A stretch of 64,000 nucleotides of DNA from Afipia sp. GAS231 (GTDB taxonomy: Bacteria > Pseudomonadota > Alphaproteobacteria > Rhizobiales > Xanthobacteraceae), in contig NZ_LT629703.1 in NCBI RefSeq assembly GCF_900103365.1, positions 3,038,001 through 3,102,000 of the forward strand, in the 5' to 3' direction. The position numbers and the translations under genes were made by a program. Shown here in pieces: positions 51,854 to 63,086 of this stretch (positions within the stretch are counted from its first letter, which is position 1; every line of letters begins with the position of its first letter). Below the pieces are notes generated by a model. That model was not told where the DNA came from and did not search any database. It saw only the letters and a list, made by a program, of their open reading frames with translations.

Positions 51854-52804
51854 ATGTCCGCATTCGATAAGTATCCGCTCGGAAAGCCTGCCTTCGTTAC
51901 CCATGTTCTCGACCGCGCCGCACATCTGCGCACCAACGACGAAAAACTGTTCGCCCTGGAAAACCACCGCGACGCCCGCGCCTATGTGATCTACCGCGAC
52001 TCGCTGGTGGTGAAACAGGAAGCCGATGGTCCGCGCCTGCTGCTGGGCGTCGACGAGGCCGTGAAGCTCGGCGCCAATCCCGGCACGATCTTTTTGGGTC
52101 TACGCGACGGCGCGCCGCTGTTCGGCATGGGGATCTCGCCAGCGGCCGTGGAGAAGCTGGTGGGGCGCGCTGACGTCGCCGTCACCGAACTGCGCGGCAT
52201 GGCGATGCAGGGCCTCGCTCCGATCGAGCAGCTCTCCGCGATTGCGATGGCCAAATCGATGGTGTCCTGGCATCAGCGCCACGGCTTCTGCGCCAATTGC
52301 GGTACCCGCACTTCGATGAAGGAAGGCGGCTGGAAGCGCGAGTGCCCGAACTGCAAGGCCGAGCATTTTCCACGCACCGACCCGGTCGTGATCATGCTGG
52401 TCACCCATGGCGATCGAATCCTGCTCGGCCGCCAGAAGCAGTTCCTGCCGGGGATGTATTCGTGCCTCGCCGGATTCGTCGAAGCGGCCGAGACCATCGA
52501 GGACGCGGTCCGCCGCGAGATTTTCGAGGAAAGCGGAATCCGCTGCACCGACGTGAACTACTACATGACGCAGCCCTGGCCCTATCCGTCATCGCTGATG
52601 ATCGGGTGCACCGCGCGCGCCACCACCGAGGAAATCGTCGTCGACCGTGCGGAACTCGAGGACGCCCGCTGGTTTACCCGTGCCGAGGCGACCCTGATGC
52701 ACAAGCGGGAGCATCCCGACGGCCTTTTTGCCGCGCATCCGTTTGCGATCGCGCACCATCTGATCGGGCTGTGGCTGCATGAGGGCAGCGCCGCCGGTGC
52801 ATAA
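51854..52804 (+). CDS. nudC: NAD(+)/NADH diphosphatase
   Basis: A 316-residue Nudix enzyme. It has a zinc ribbon 'FCANCGTRT...CPNCKAEHFPRTDPVVI', the Nudix box 'GFVEAAETIEDAVRREIFEESGI' and the downstream NADH-specific motif 'TQPWPYPSSLMIG'. It splits NADH (and decaps NAD-RNA in E. coli) to NMNH and AMP. It lies three bases after the HIT gene. Confidence 0.96.
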   Translation: MSAFDKYPLGKPAFVTHVLDRAAHLRTNDEKLFALENHRDARAYVIYRDSLVVKQEADGPRLLLGVDEAVKLGANPGTIFLGLRDGAPLFGMGISPAAVEKLVGRADVAVTELRGMAMQGLAPIEQLSAIAMAKSMVSWHQRHGFCANCGTRTSMKEGGWKRECPNCKAEHFPRTDPVVIMLVTHGDRILLGRQKQFLPGMYSCLAGFVEAAETIEDAVRREIFEESGIRCTDVNYYMTQPWPYPSSLMIGCTARATTEEIVVDRAELEDARWFTRAEATLMHKREHPDGLFAAHPFAIAHHLIGLWLHEGSAAGA

Positions 52805-52870
52805 CGGGAACCGTACGATGGCCCAATCGGTTAACTCCGGACCAAGGTTCCGGCACAACGCGGAGCCGGC

Positions 52871-53848
52871 ATGACGGATTCCCGGATGAACTTTCACGAC
52901 AGAGCGCCCAAAATACCGCCCCGTATTCTCTGCATCGGAATGCCGGTGCGCGACCTGACCTTCCGCGTCGGCGGCGTTCCCGCCCGCGGTTCCAAGGAAA
53001 ACGCCACCCATTTCGAGGAAATCTGCGGCGGCAACGCGCTTAATGCCGCCATCGGCATCGTGCGACTCGGCGGCCGCGCCTCAATCTGCGGGCCGATGGG
53101 CGATGCCCGCGACACCTCCGACCGGTACATCTTCGACAAGCTTGCGCATGAAGGCATCGAGACCAAGCATGTGGTCCGCATGCCGGGCCTGGTGACGCCG
53201 ATCTCGGCGATCATGATCGACCCGACCGGCGAGCGCACCATCGTAACTTTCCGCGATCCCGAGCTCTGGAAAGTCGAGCTGCCGCCCACCGCGACGCTGC
53301 TGGACGATTGCGCGGCGATCCTCACCGAAAGCCGAGCTGCGGAATTCTGCACGGATCTGTGCGCTGAAGCGGTCCGGCGTGGCATCCCCGTCATCGTCGA
53401 CGTCGATCGTGCGATGTCGTTACGCGAGGGTCTGCTGAACGCGTCCTCCCATCTGGTGTTCTCGAGCGAACCGCTGCAGGAGACCGCCGATATCGCCGAC
53501 GACGCCAAGGCGCTGCACAAGATCGCCAAACTGACCAAATCGTTCCTGGCGGGCACGCGCGGCCCGCAGGGCACCATCTGGCTGGACGAGCACGGCGCCA
53601 TCCAGGAAACCCCGGCCTTCCATGTTCATACCGTCGACACGCTGGGCGCCGGCGACGTGTTCCACGGCGCCTTTGCGCTCGCCATCACCGAGAAGCAGGA
53701 GCTGCGGCAGGCGCTCCGATTCGCCTCCGCCGCCGCGGCTTTGAAATGCACCCGGTTCGGTGGCGCCTTCGCGGCCCCGCAACGTGCTGAAGTTGAAGCA
53801 CTTTTGAGCCAGAGCCAGGGGGTCGACCGGGCGCAGACGGCCCCGTAG
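52871..53848 (+). CDS. PfkB-family carbohydrate kinase
   Basis: A 325-residue ribokinase-like enzyme. 'ICGGNALNAAIGIVRLGGRASICGPMGD' is PfkB signature 1. The catalytic signature 2 is 'VDTLGAGDVFHGAFALAI' with the DTxGAGD Asp base. Ser/Thr-rich strands lie between. The substrate (ribose, fructose, adenosine or a sugar acid) cannot be told; the acidic-residue pattern lacks the adenosine-kinase lid. It begins 66 bp after nudC. Confidence 0.92.
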   Translation: MTDSRMNFHDRAPKIPPRILCIGMPVRDLTFRVGGVPARGSKENATHFEEICGGNALNAAIGIVRLGGRASICGPMGDARDTSDRYIFDKLAHEGIETKHVVRMPGLVTPISAIMIDPTGERTIVTFRDPELWKVELPPTATLLDDCAAILTESRAAEFCTDLCAEAVRRGIPVIVDVDRAMSLREGLLNASSHLVFSSEPLQETADIADDAKALHKIAKLTKSFLAGTRGPQGTIWLDEHGAIQETPAFHVHTVDTLGAGDVFHGAFALAITEKQELRQALRFASAAAALKCTRFGGAFAAPQRAEVEALLSQSQGVDRAQTAP

Positions 53849-53881
53849 CAGGGGCTTGCACGAGAAGAATTTTCTATATAT

Positions 53882-53897
53882 GAGGTATATCAACCTC
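53882..53897. promoter_or_regulatory. inverted repeat upstream of Lrp gene
   Basis: GAGGT-ATATCA-ACCTC, 5+5 bp with a 6-base AT-rich centre, 20 bp before the Lrp start in an AT-rich stretch. Lrp-type regulators often bind such sites for self-control. Confidence 0.35.
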
Positions 53898-53917
53898 TTC
53901 TATGGAACATTTTTCTC

Positions 53918-54418
53918 ATGACCGATCTTGCCCTTCAGATTCCTGAAGCCAATCGCCGCCTCGACGCCATCGACCGCAAAATCCTCACCGTGCTGCAGGA
54001 AGACGCCTCCCTGTCGGTGGCCGAGATCGGCGACCGGGTCGGGCTATCGTCGACGCCGTGCTGGAAGCGGATCCAGCGGCTGGAGGCCGATGGCGTGATC
54101 CTGCGCCGGGTCGCCCTGGTCGATCAGAACAAGATCGGGCTCGGCATTTCCGTGTTCGTCTCGGTCGAAAGCTCCGACCATTCCGAAGCCTGGCTGAAAA
54201 CCTTCGCGGCCGCCGTCAGCGCCATGCCCGAGGTGATGGAATTCTACCGGATGGCCGGCGACGTCGATTACATGCTGCGCGTCGTGGTCGCGGACATGGC
54301 AGCCTATGACGTGTTCTACAAAAAGCTGATCAGCGCCGTGCCGCTGAAGAACGTCACCTCGCGGTTTGCGATGGAGAAGATCAAGTCGGTCACCGCACTG
54401 CCGGTGCCGGCGGCGTAA
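53918..54418 (+). CDS. Lrp/AsnC-family transcriptional regulator
   Basis: A 166-residue regulator. HTH 'DAIDRKILTVLQEDASLSVAEIGDRVGLSSTPCWKRIQRLEADGVI' and the RAM/ACT-like ligand domain 'LGISVFVSVESSDHSEAWLKTFAAAVSAMPEVMEFYRMAGDVDYMLRVVVADMAAYDVFYKK' are complete. It likely responds to an amino acid. The neighbouring PfkB kinase gene could be part of its regulon, but the usual partner, an amino-acid transporter or dehydrogenase, is not adjacent. Confidence 0.95.
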   Translation: MTDLALQIPEANRRLDAIDRKILTVLQEDASLSVAEIGDRVGLSSTPCWKRIQRLEADGVILRRVALVDQNKIGLGISVFVSVESSDHSEAWLKTFAAAVSAMPEVMEFYRMAGDVDYMLRVVVADMAAYDVFYKKLISAVPLKNVTSRFAMEKIKSVTALPVPAA

Positions 54419-54434
54419 GAAACCGCAATCCGCT

Positions 54435-54536
54435 GTCGTCACCCGGCTTGACCGGGTGACCCAGTATTCCACCGAAGTTGAGCGCCGATCGAGAAGCCAC
54501 AGCGTACTGGATACCCCGCATGCGCGGGGTATGACG
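54435..54536. repeat. paired-hairpin intergenic repeat
   Basis: GTCGTCACCCGGCTTGACCG-GGTGACCCAGTA and TACTGGATACCCCGCATGCG-CGGGGTATGAC, mixed arms of two subtypes. It follows the Lrp stop. Confidence 0.85.
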
Positions 54537-54642
54537 ATTGAGCGCGTGGTTCGACCGGCCGTCGTCGCGCGGGCGCGCATTTAAACGCTCCATTAACCAA
54601 TCCATTTACGAGCAATTAGCTTCATCACGATACCTTCACGTG

Positions 54643-54975
54643 ATGGAGCGGGAAAAAACCATCTCACCTTCGCGATGGCCCGCCTGGCTGAACGCTGCTG
54701 CGTTGCTGGTCGCGAGCTTTGTCGCGATCGCGGCACTGTCGCTGCAGGTCCGGCCCGGCTCCGAGGTCATTGCCGTGGCCTTCCCGCCATGGTGGAGCGC
54801 CCAGGAGGTCCTGCTGGCTGCCGCATCTGCCAATGCCGCCATTGTCAGAATGACGGCGCTGCCCGCGCTGCTGGTGGTGCGTCCGGACGACCGTGACGGG
54901 CTGACGAGACTACGACAAGCCGGCGCGTGGCTGGCGATGGATCCGCAGGTGATCGCCGCCTGCTTTACGAAATAG
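54643..54975 (+). CDS. hypothetical membrane-anchored protein
   Basis: A 110-residue protein. One N-terminal hydrophobic helix ([21 protein letters not shown], about 15-35) anchors a small domain with '[33 protein letters not shown]'. ATG at 54643 is preferred to the frame beginning at 54538, which starts inside the repeat. It is unknown, lies 37 bases upstream of the chemoreceptor gene on the same strand, and may be cotranscribed with it. Confidence 0.65.
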   Translation: MEREKTISPSRWPAWLNAAALLVASFVAIAALSLQVRPGSEVIAVAFPPWWSAQEVLLAAASANAAIVRMTALPALLVVRPDDRDGLTRLRQAGAWLAMDPQVIAACFTK

Positions 54976-55012
54976 AACGCTTATTTTTCGAATTTCAATC
55001 GGGGGACTGGGA

Positions 55013-56482
55013 ATGACCATCGAAAGCGATGATCTGGCAAGCTTGCGCGAGACCACCAGCAAGACACTGCTTGCGGTGCTGTGGCTGCACGTGCCGATCG
55101 CCGTCACCATCGGCATGATGCGCGGCACCGACTGGATCGTGCCCGGCGCTTTCATGATGGCGATGGCGCTGGCCGCGACCATATCGTGGCGCGCGGCCGG
55201 TAACGGACTGTCGACCCGCCTGATCTTCGCTGTCGCTCTGATGGGCGGCGTGTCGGTGTTTGCCTATCAGCTCGCGGGGCACGCCTGGCAGATCGACATG
55301 CACATGTACTTCTTTGCAGCACTGGCCTGTCTCGTCGCCTATTGCGATTATCGCCCGATCATCGCCGGCACGCTGGCGGTGGCGTTGCATCATCTGGTGC
55401 TGAATTTCCTGCTGCCGGCCGCGATCTATCCCGGCGGCGCCGACTTCGGCCGCGTCGTGCTGCATGCCGTCATTCTCCTGATCGAGGCCGGCGTGCTGAT
55501 CTGGCTCTCGTCGACGCTGTCGCGCCTGTTCGAAACCTCCGCGGAGAAAACCGCCGAGGCAGAGGCGGCCAGTGCCGCCGTCGCCCGCGCCAATGTCGAC
55601 CGCACCGAGGCCGACCGGCAGGCCAAGCAGGACCGCGACGCAGCGCGCCGCGAACTCGCCGCCGGCTTCGAACGCAAGATCGGCGGTATCGTCGAGGCGG
55701 TCGCGGTTGCCGCCAACGAGATGCAGAGCCTGTCTTCCTCGATGAGCAACAGCAACACGGAAACCACGCGGCAGACGGCGGCAGCTGCGGCCGCGTCGAC
55801 CCGGGCTTCGTCCAACGTGGAAACGGTGGCTTCAGCGACCGAAGAACTCACCGCCTCGATCAACAGCATCGCCCAGCAGGTGACGCGTTCGGCCGAGATC
55901 GCCAACAAGGCCGCCGGCGAAGCGCGCCGCACCAACAGCGTGGTCGAAGGGCTTGCCGCCGGCACCCAGAAGATCGGCGAAGTGGTGACGCTGATTCAGA
56001 ACATCGCCAGCCAGACCAATCTGCTGGCGCTGAACGCCACCATCGAAGCGGCCCGCGCCGGCGAGCACGGCCGCGGATTCGCGGTGGTCGCCAGCGAAGT
56101 CAAGGCGCTGGCCAACCAGACGGCGAAAGCGACCGAGGAGATCTCGACGCAGATCCAGGATATCCAGAGCGCCACCACCGAGGCCGTCAACGCCATTCAG
56201 GCGATCGGCGGCACCATCGCCGAGATCGACGAGATCTCCAACGAAATCGCCGCCGCCGTCGATCAGCAGGGCGCGGCGACCCGGGAAATCGCCGGCAACG
56301 TGCAGCAGGCGGCCGACGGCACGCGCGAGGTCAACGACAACATCCTCAGCGTCAGCCGCGCCTCCGAAGAGGCCGGCCGGGCGACGTCGAAGCTGCTGGA
56401 TGCCGCCAACGGCCTGTCGTCGCAATCCGATCGGCTGAAATCCGAGGTCGGCAGTTTTCTGGGTTCGCTGCACGTGGCGTAG
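55013..56482 (+). CDS. methyl-accepting chemotaxis protein without periplasmic domain
   Basis: A 489-residue receptor. Six hydrophobic segments (about 20-185, [11 protein letters not shown] between) form a membrane sensor with no large periplasmic loop and no recognisable HAMP. The cytoplasmic signalling domain has the conserved hairpin tip '[48 protein letters not shown]'. A Glu/Gln-rich coiled coil with methylation sites follows. It probably senses a membrane or redox cue and signals to a CheA elsewhere. Confidence 0.93.
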   Translation: MTIESDDLASLRETTSKTLLAVLWLHVPIAVTIGMMRGTDWIVPGAFMMAMALAATISWRAAGNGLSTRLIFAVALMGGVSVFAYQLAGHAWQIDMHMYFFAALACLVAYCDYRPIIAGTLAVALHHLVLNFLLPAAIYPGGADFGRVVLHAVILLIEAGVLIWLSSTLSRLFETSAEKTAEAEAASAAVARANVDRTEADRQAKQDRDAARRELAAGFERKIGGIVEAVAVAANEMQSLSSSMSNSNTETTRQTAAAAAASTRASSNVETVASATEELTASINSIAQQVTRSAEIANKAAGEARRTNSVVEGLAAGTQKIGEVVTLIQNIASQTNLLALNATIEAARAGEHGRGFAVVASEVKALANQTAKATEEISTQIQDIQSATTEAVNAIQAIGGTIAEIDEISNEIAAAVDQQGAATREIAGNVQQAADGTREVNDNILSVSRASEEAGRATSKLLDAANGLSSQSDRLKSEVGSFLGSLHVA

Positions 56483-56495
56483 AGCACCGGATACT

Positions 56496-56597
56496 CGTCA
56501 TCGCCCGCGAAAGCGGGCGATCCAGTATTCCAGAGCATTAGCGATCAAACAGAGAAGCCACGGCGTACTGGATACCCCGCTTTCGCGGGGTATGACG
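56496..56597. repeat. paired-hairpin intergenic repeat
   Basis: CGTCATCGCCCGCGAAAGCG-GGCGATCCAGTA and TACTGGATACCCCGCTTTCG-CGGGGTATGACG. It fills the gap between the convergent chemoreceptor and phosphohexomutase genes. Confidence 0.85.
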
Positions 56598-56623
56598 GCT
56601 GTGGGCGGGGCGACGTGAACGCC

Positions 56624-58123
56624 TCAAATCTTCTGATTATATTCGCCCACTTCGGGATGGGTACGCAGCACCGAATCCATCGCCTCGAACAAATCCCGCA
56701 TCCGCTGCTCGCTGACCGGGCTCTCGACCACGACAACCAGTTCCGGCTTGTTGGATGAGGCCCGCACCAGACCCCAGCTGCCGTCCTCGACGGTGACGCG
56801 CACGCCGTTGACGGTGACGAGATCGCGGATCTTTTGCCCTGCGACCTTGTCGCCGTTTTTCTGCAACGCCTCGAAATGCTTCACCACGGCATCGGCGACG
56901 CCGTATTTGGTTTCGTCGGCGCAGTGCGGCGACATCGTCGGCGACGACCAGGTCTTCGGCAGCGCGTCTTTCAGGTCCGCCATCGATTTGCCGGGTGCGC
57001 GATCGAGCATCTCGCAGACCGCAATCGCCGAAACCAGACCGTCGTCATAGCCGCGGCCATACGGCTTGTTGAAGAAGAAGTGCCCGGATTTTTCGAAGCC
57101 GGCCAGCGCACCGAGCTCGTTGGTGCGGCGCTTCATGTAGGAATGGCCGGTCTTCCAGTAAGTGGTATTGGCACCCTGCTTCTGCAACACCGGATCGGTC
57201 ATGAACAGTCCGGTCGATTTCACGTCGACCACGAACTGCGCATTTTTGTGGATCGCCGACATGTCGCGCGCCAGCATGACGCCGACCTTGTCGGCGAAGA
57301 TTTCTTCGCCGGTGTTGTCGACCACCCCGCAGCGGTCGCCGTCGCCGTCGAAGCCGAGGCCGACGTCGGCCTTGTGCGCGAGCACTGCGTCGCGGATCGC
57401 GTGCAGCATCTCCATGTCTTCGGGGTTCGGATTGTATTTCGGGAAGGTGAAGTCGAGCTCGGTGTCGAGCGGAATCACCTCGCAGCCGATCGCTTCCATC
57501 ACCTGCGGCGCGAACGCGCCGGCGGTGCCGTTGCCGCAGGCAACCACGACCTTGAGCTTGCGCTTGATTTTCGTCCGCCCGGTGAGATCGGCGATATAGC
57601 GCGCCGGGAAATTCTCGTGGAACTGATAGGCGCCGCCAGCCTTGTTGCTGAATTCGGCGTTGAGCACGATCTGTTTCAGCCGCGTCATCTCGTCGGGGCC
57701 GAAAGTCAGCGGACGGTTAGCGCCCATCTTGACGCCGGTCCAGCCGTTGTCGTTGTGGGAGGCGGTGACCATCGCGACGCAGGGCACGTCGAGATCGAAC
57801 TGCGCGAAATAGGCCATCGGCGTCACCGCCAGCCCGATGTCGTGCACCTTGCAGCCGGCCGCCATCAGGCCTGTCATCAGCGCGTATTTGATCGAGGCCG
57901 AATAGCTGCGGAAGTCGTGGCCGACGACGATTTCCTGCTTGACGCCAAGTTCGGCAATCAGCGCCCCGAGCCCCATGCCCAGCGCCTGAATGCCCATCAG
58001 GTTGATTTCCTTCTCGAACAGCCAGCGCGCGTCATATTCGCGAAAACCGGTCGCCTTCACCATCGGCCCGGATTCGAAAGCATAGGTATTTGGAACCAGC
58101 ACGGATTTCGGCTTCGGAAACAT
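56624..58123 (-). CDS. phosphomannomutase/phosphoglucomutase
   Basis: A 499-residue alpha-D-phosphohexomutase. Active-site serine is in 'VTASHNDNGWTGVKMG', the metal-binding loop 'GLGFDGDGDRCGVVD', the sugar-binding 'GFEKSGHFFF' and the phosphate-binding 'DGSWGLVRASSNKPELVVVVE'. It interconverts 1- and 6-phosphates of mannose or glucose to supply nucleotide sugars. Rhizobial names for such genes include noeK/exoC, but the substrate preference cannot be read. It is 122 bp upstream of the periplasmic aspartic protease on the same strand. Confidence 0.93.
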   Translation of the reverse strand: MFPKPKSVLVPNTYAFESGPMVKATGFREYDARWLFEKEINLMGIQALGMGLGALIAELGVKQEIVVGHDFRSYSASIKYALMTGLMAAGCKVHDIGLAVTPMAYFAQFDLDVPCVAMVTASHNDNGWTGVKMGANRPLTFGPDEMTRLKQIVLNAEFSNKAGGAYQFHENFPARYIADLTGRTKIKRKLKVVVACGNGTAGAFAPQVMEAIGCEVIPLDTELDFTFPKYNPNPEDMEMLHAIRDAVLAHKADVGLGFDGDGDRCGVVDNTGEEIFADKVGVMLARDMSAIHKNAQFVVDVKSTGLFMTDPVLQKQGANTTYWKTGHSYMKRRTNELGALAGFEKSGHFFFNKPYGRGYDDGLVSAIAVCEMLDRAPGKSMADLKDALPKTWSSPTMSPHCADETKYGVADAVVKHFEALQKNGDKVAGQKIRDLVTVNGVRVTVEDGSWGLVRASSNKPELVVVVESPVSEQRMRDLFEAMDSVLRTHPEVGEYNQKI

Positions 58124-58245
58124 CAGATGGCCTTGTCGTCAAAAGGAAAAGGAACACCGCAGCCTTAGCGGATGCATGGGCCGGGCGATAGGCGGGACCG
58201 GCGCCTTGTGAGGGCTAATTGCGGCGGTTTGGTAACCGGGAAACC

Positions 58246-58761
58246 TTACTGCTCCAGCACCATCTTGCCGTTGGCGTATTCGAAGCGCTTCAGCTTCGAC
58301 AGGAACGACAGGCCGAGCAGGTTTACCGACAGCGCTTCGTCCGGCAGCACCATCGCATCGACGTCGCGGACCACGAGGCCGCCGATTTCGACCATGGCGA
58401 GCCGCGTGCGCGCCGCCTTGATGGTGCCGTTGGCGGTAGAGACGGAGGCGTTGTAGTCGCCGCGGGCCGGGCGCAGGCCGAACCGCGCCGCAGACTTCTC
58501 GTTCAGCGCAATCACCGAGGCGCCGGTGTCGACCATGAAGTCGATGCGCTGACCGTCAATCCTGCCGTCGGTCTGAAAATGACCGCGGGCGTCGCGCGGA
58601 ATGCTCAAGGTGCGGCCGGAGGTTGGTGCTTCCGTCTCGACGGCAGCCTTGCGCGGCGCTGTGGTGGCGGAAGCCGCCGCCGGTGTCATCTTGTCCGCCA
58701 TCTGCGCCATGAAGGTGCCGAGGCCGATCAGAATAGCGGCACAAATCATCAGGTTACGCAT
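58246..58761 (-). CDS. retropepsin-like aspartic protease, membrane-anchored (TIGR02281 type)
   Basis: About 171 residues. N-terminal anchor 'MICAAILIGLGTFMAQMADKM', an Ala/Thr-rich linker and a single-lobed retropepsin domain with the catalytic motif 'DFMVDTGASVIALNEKSAARFGL' (DTGAS). 'LSVNLLGLSFLSKLKRFEY' is the conserved C-terminal 'NLLGMSFL' block. Active as a homodimer in the periplasm, as with other retropepsin-like proteins. The start at 58761 is four codons inside the longest frame. Confidence 0.88.
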   Translation of the reverse strand: MRNLMICAAILIGLGTFMAQMADKMTPAAASATTAPRKAAVETEAPTSGRTLSIPRDARGHFQTDGRIDGQRIDFMVDTGASVIALNEKSAARFGLRPARGDYNASVSTANGTIKAARTRLAMVEIGGLVVRDVDAMVLPDEALSVNLLGLSFLSKLKRFEYANGKMVLEQ

Positions 58762-58889
58762 GACGCCACACACTCGTTTCCGCAGGCGGCCGATATCACC
58801 ACGGCAGCCGCCAAGCCGCGACTAACGAAGGCGGCCAGGGCCGTCATTTCGGCGAAAAGGATGAGTGAAGTGTTAACGGCGGGCGCGGA

Positions 58890-61367
<2,478 letters not shown>

Positions 61368-61379
61368 GTTGTCTGACCC

Positions 61380-61474
61380 GTCATCACCCGCGAATGCGGG
61401 TGATCCAGTAAACGCAGGTGTCACCGGTTACGAACACCGGGCGTACTGGATACCCCGCATGCGCGGGGTATGAC
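61380..61474. repeat. paired-hairpin intergenic repeat overlapping the hrpB 5' end
   Basis: GTCATCACCCGCGAATGCGG-GTGATCCAGTA and TACTGGATACCCCGCATGCG-CGGGGTATGAC with a 32-base centre. It fills the gap between hrpB and ugd and supplies the extra codons of the longest hrpB frame. Confidence 0.85.
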
Positions 61475-61488
61475 AACTGTGGTTGCGG

Positions 61489-62808
61489 CTACAGGCCCGG
61501 CTCGACGCCCCGTCCGACGCTCTCGTAAGTGAATCCGTGGGCCGCCATGTCGTCGGCGCGGTAGATGTTGCGCAGGTCGACCACGACGGGCTGCGCCATC
61601 GCGCGCTTGATGCGGTCGAGATCGAGCGCGCGGAACTGCACCCACTCGGTGACGATCACCAGCGCGTCGGCGCCGCGCACGCACTCATAAGGGTCTTCGC
61701 AGTATTCGATATCGGGCAGTTCCTTGCGCGCCTGTTCCATGCCGACCGGATCGTGGGCGCGCACGGTGGCACCCATGTCGAGCAGGCCGGTGACCAGCGG
61801 AATCGATGGCGCCTCGCGCATGTCGTCGGTATCCGGCTTGAAGGTCAGACCAAGCACGGCAACGGTCTTGCCGCGCAGATTGCCGCCGACCGCGTTGGCG
61901 ACCTTGCGCGCCATCGCGCGCTTGCGGTTGTCGTTGACGCCGAGCACCGCCTCGACGATGCGCAACTGCACATCGTGATCGAGCGCGATCTTCACCAGCG
62001 CACGGGTATCCTTCGGGAAACAGGAGCCGCCGAAGCCCGGTCCGGCATGCAGGAATTTCGAGCCGATGCGATTGTCGAGCCCGATGCCGCGCGCGACTTC
62101 CTGCACGTTGGCGCCGACTTTTTCAGAGAGATCGGCGATCTCGTTGATGAAGGTAATCTTGGTGGCGAGAAAAGCGTTGGCCGCGTATTTGATCAGCTCC
62201 GCGGTGCGCCGCGCGGTGAACATCAGCGGCGCCTGATTCAGCGACAGCGGACGGTAGATGTCGCTCATCACCTTGCGGGCGCGCTCGTCCGAGGTGCCGA
62301 CCACGATGCGATCCGGGAACTTGAAATCGCGGATCGCCGCACCTTCGCGCAGGAATTCCGGATTGGAGGCGACCGCGACGTCCGCCGTCGGATTGGCTTC
62401 GCGAATCAGCCGCTCGACTTCGTCGCCGGTGCCGACCGGCACGGTCGACTTGGTGACCACTACAGTGAAGCCGGACAATGCCGTGGCAATTTCCTTCGCC
62501 GCGGCGTGCACATAAGTGAGGTCGGCGTGGCCGTCACCGCGCCGAGACGGCGTGCCGACCGCGATGAACACCGCATCGGCTTCGGCGACCGGCCCGGTCA
62601 GGTCGGTGGTGAAATCGAGCCGCTTGGCCTTGACGTTGGACGCCACCAGCGCATCGAGGCCGGGTTCGAAAATCGGGATCTCGCCCTTGAGCAAAGCGGC
62701 GATCTTGCCGGCATCCTTGTCCACGCAGGTGACCTGGTGGCCGAAATCGGCAAAGCAGGCGCCGGACACCAGCCCGACATAGCCCGTTCCAATCATCGCA
62801 ATGCGCAT
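61489..62808 (-). CDS. ugd: UDP-glucose 6-dehydrogenase
   Basis: A 439-residue NAD-dependent dehydrogenase. 'MRIAMIGTGYVGLVSGACFADFGHQVTCVDKD' is the N-terminal Rossmann fold. 'EFLREGAAI' and the catalytic cysteine in 'GPGFGGSCFPKDTRAL' follow; 'LGLTFKPDTDDMREAPSI' starts the C-terminal UDP-binding domain. It makes UDP-glucuronate for surface polysaccharides. It is divergent from the acyltransferase gene at 63087. Confidence 0.97.
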   Translation of the reverse strand: MRIAMIGTGYVGLVSGACFADFGHQVTCVDKDAGKIAALLKGEIPIFEPGLDALVASNVKAKRLDFTTDLTGPVAEADAVFIAVGTPSRRGDGHADLTYVHAAAKEIATALSGFTVVVTKSTVPVGTGDEVERLIREANPTADVAVASNPEFLREGAAIRDFKFPDRIVVGTSDERARKVMSDIYRPLSLNQAPLMFTARRTAELIKYAANAFLATKITFINEIADLSEKVGANVQEVARGIGLDNRIGSKFLHAGPGFGGSCFPKDTRALVKIALDHDVQLRIVEAVLGVNDNRKRAMARKVANAVGGNLRGKTVAVLGLTFKPDTDDMREAPSIPLVTGLLDMGATVRAHDPVGMEQARKELPDIEYCEDPYECVRGADALVIVTEWVQFRALDLDRIKRAMAQPVVVDLRNIYRADDMAAHGFTYESVGRGVEPGL

Positions 62809-63086
62809 CGAATAACCTGTTTCCAGGGCCGAACCGTTCTGACCAAATCAGAACCTGGTCTTCAGCCCTTGTTTCGAAGCGCTTTCTTTACCCGAGCCGG
62901 CTTCGGTTTCGCTCGAAACGCTGTGGGGTGGTTAACGCCCGTTCAGCTTTGCGTCGCCTCTTAAAACATTTGCGGGCCAAGGGGAAAGCGGAAAGCCACT
63001 GATCCGGCATGACATTTGTATGAATAAAGGAGAATGAAACCGATCGGGCGGATGATGCCGGCTTACCGCGCCGAAAAGAGACATTG

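Noticed and set aside
56834..58168. 444-codon open frame on the plus strand
   Set aside because: Antisense to the phosphohexomutase with all its active-site motifs; no domain recognised in the plus-strand product.
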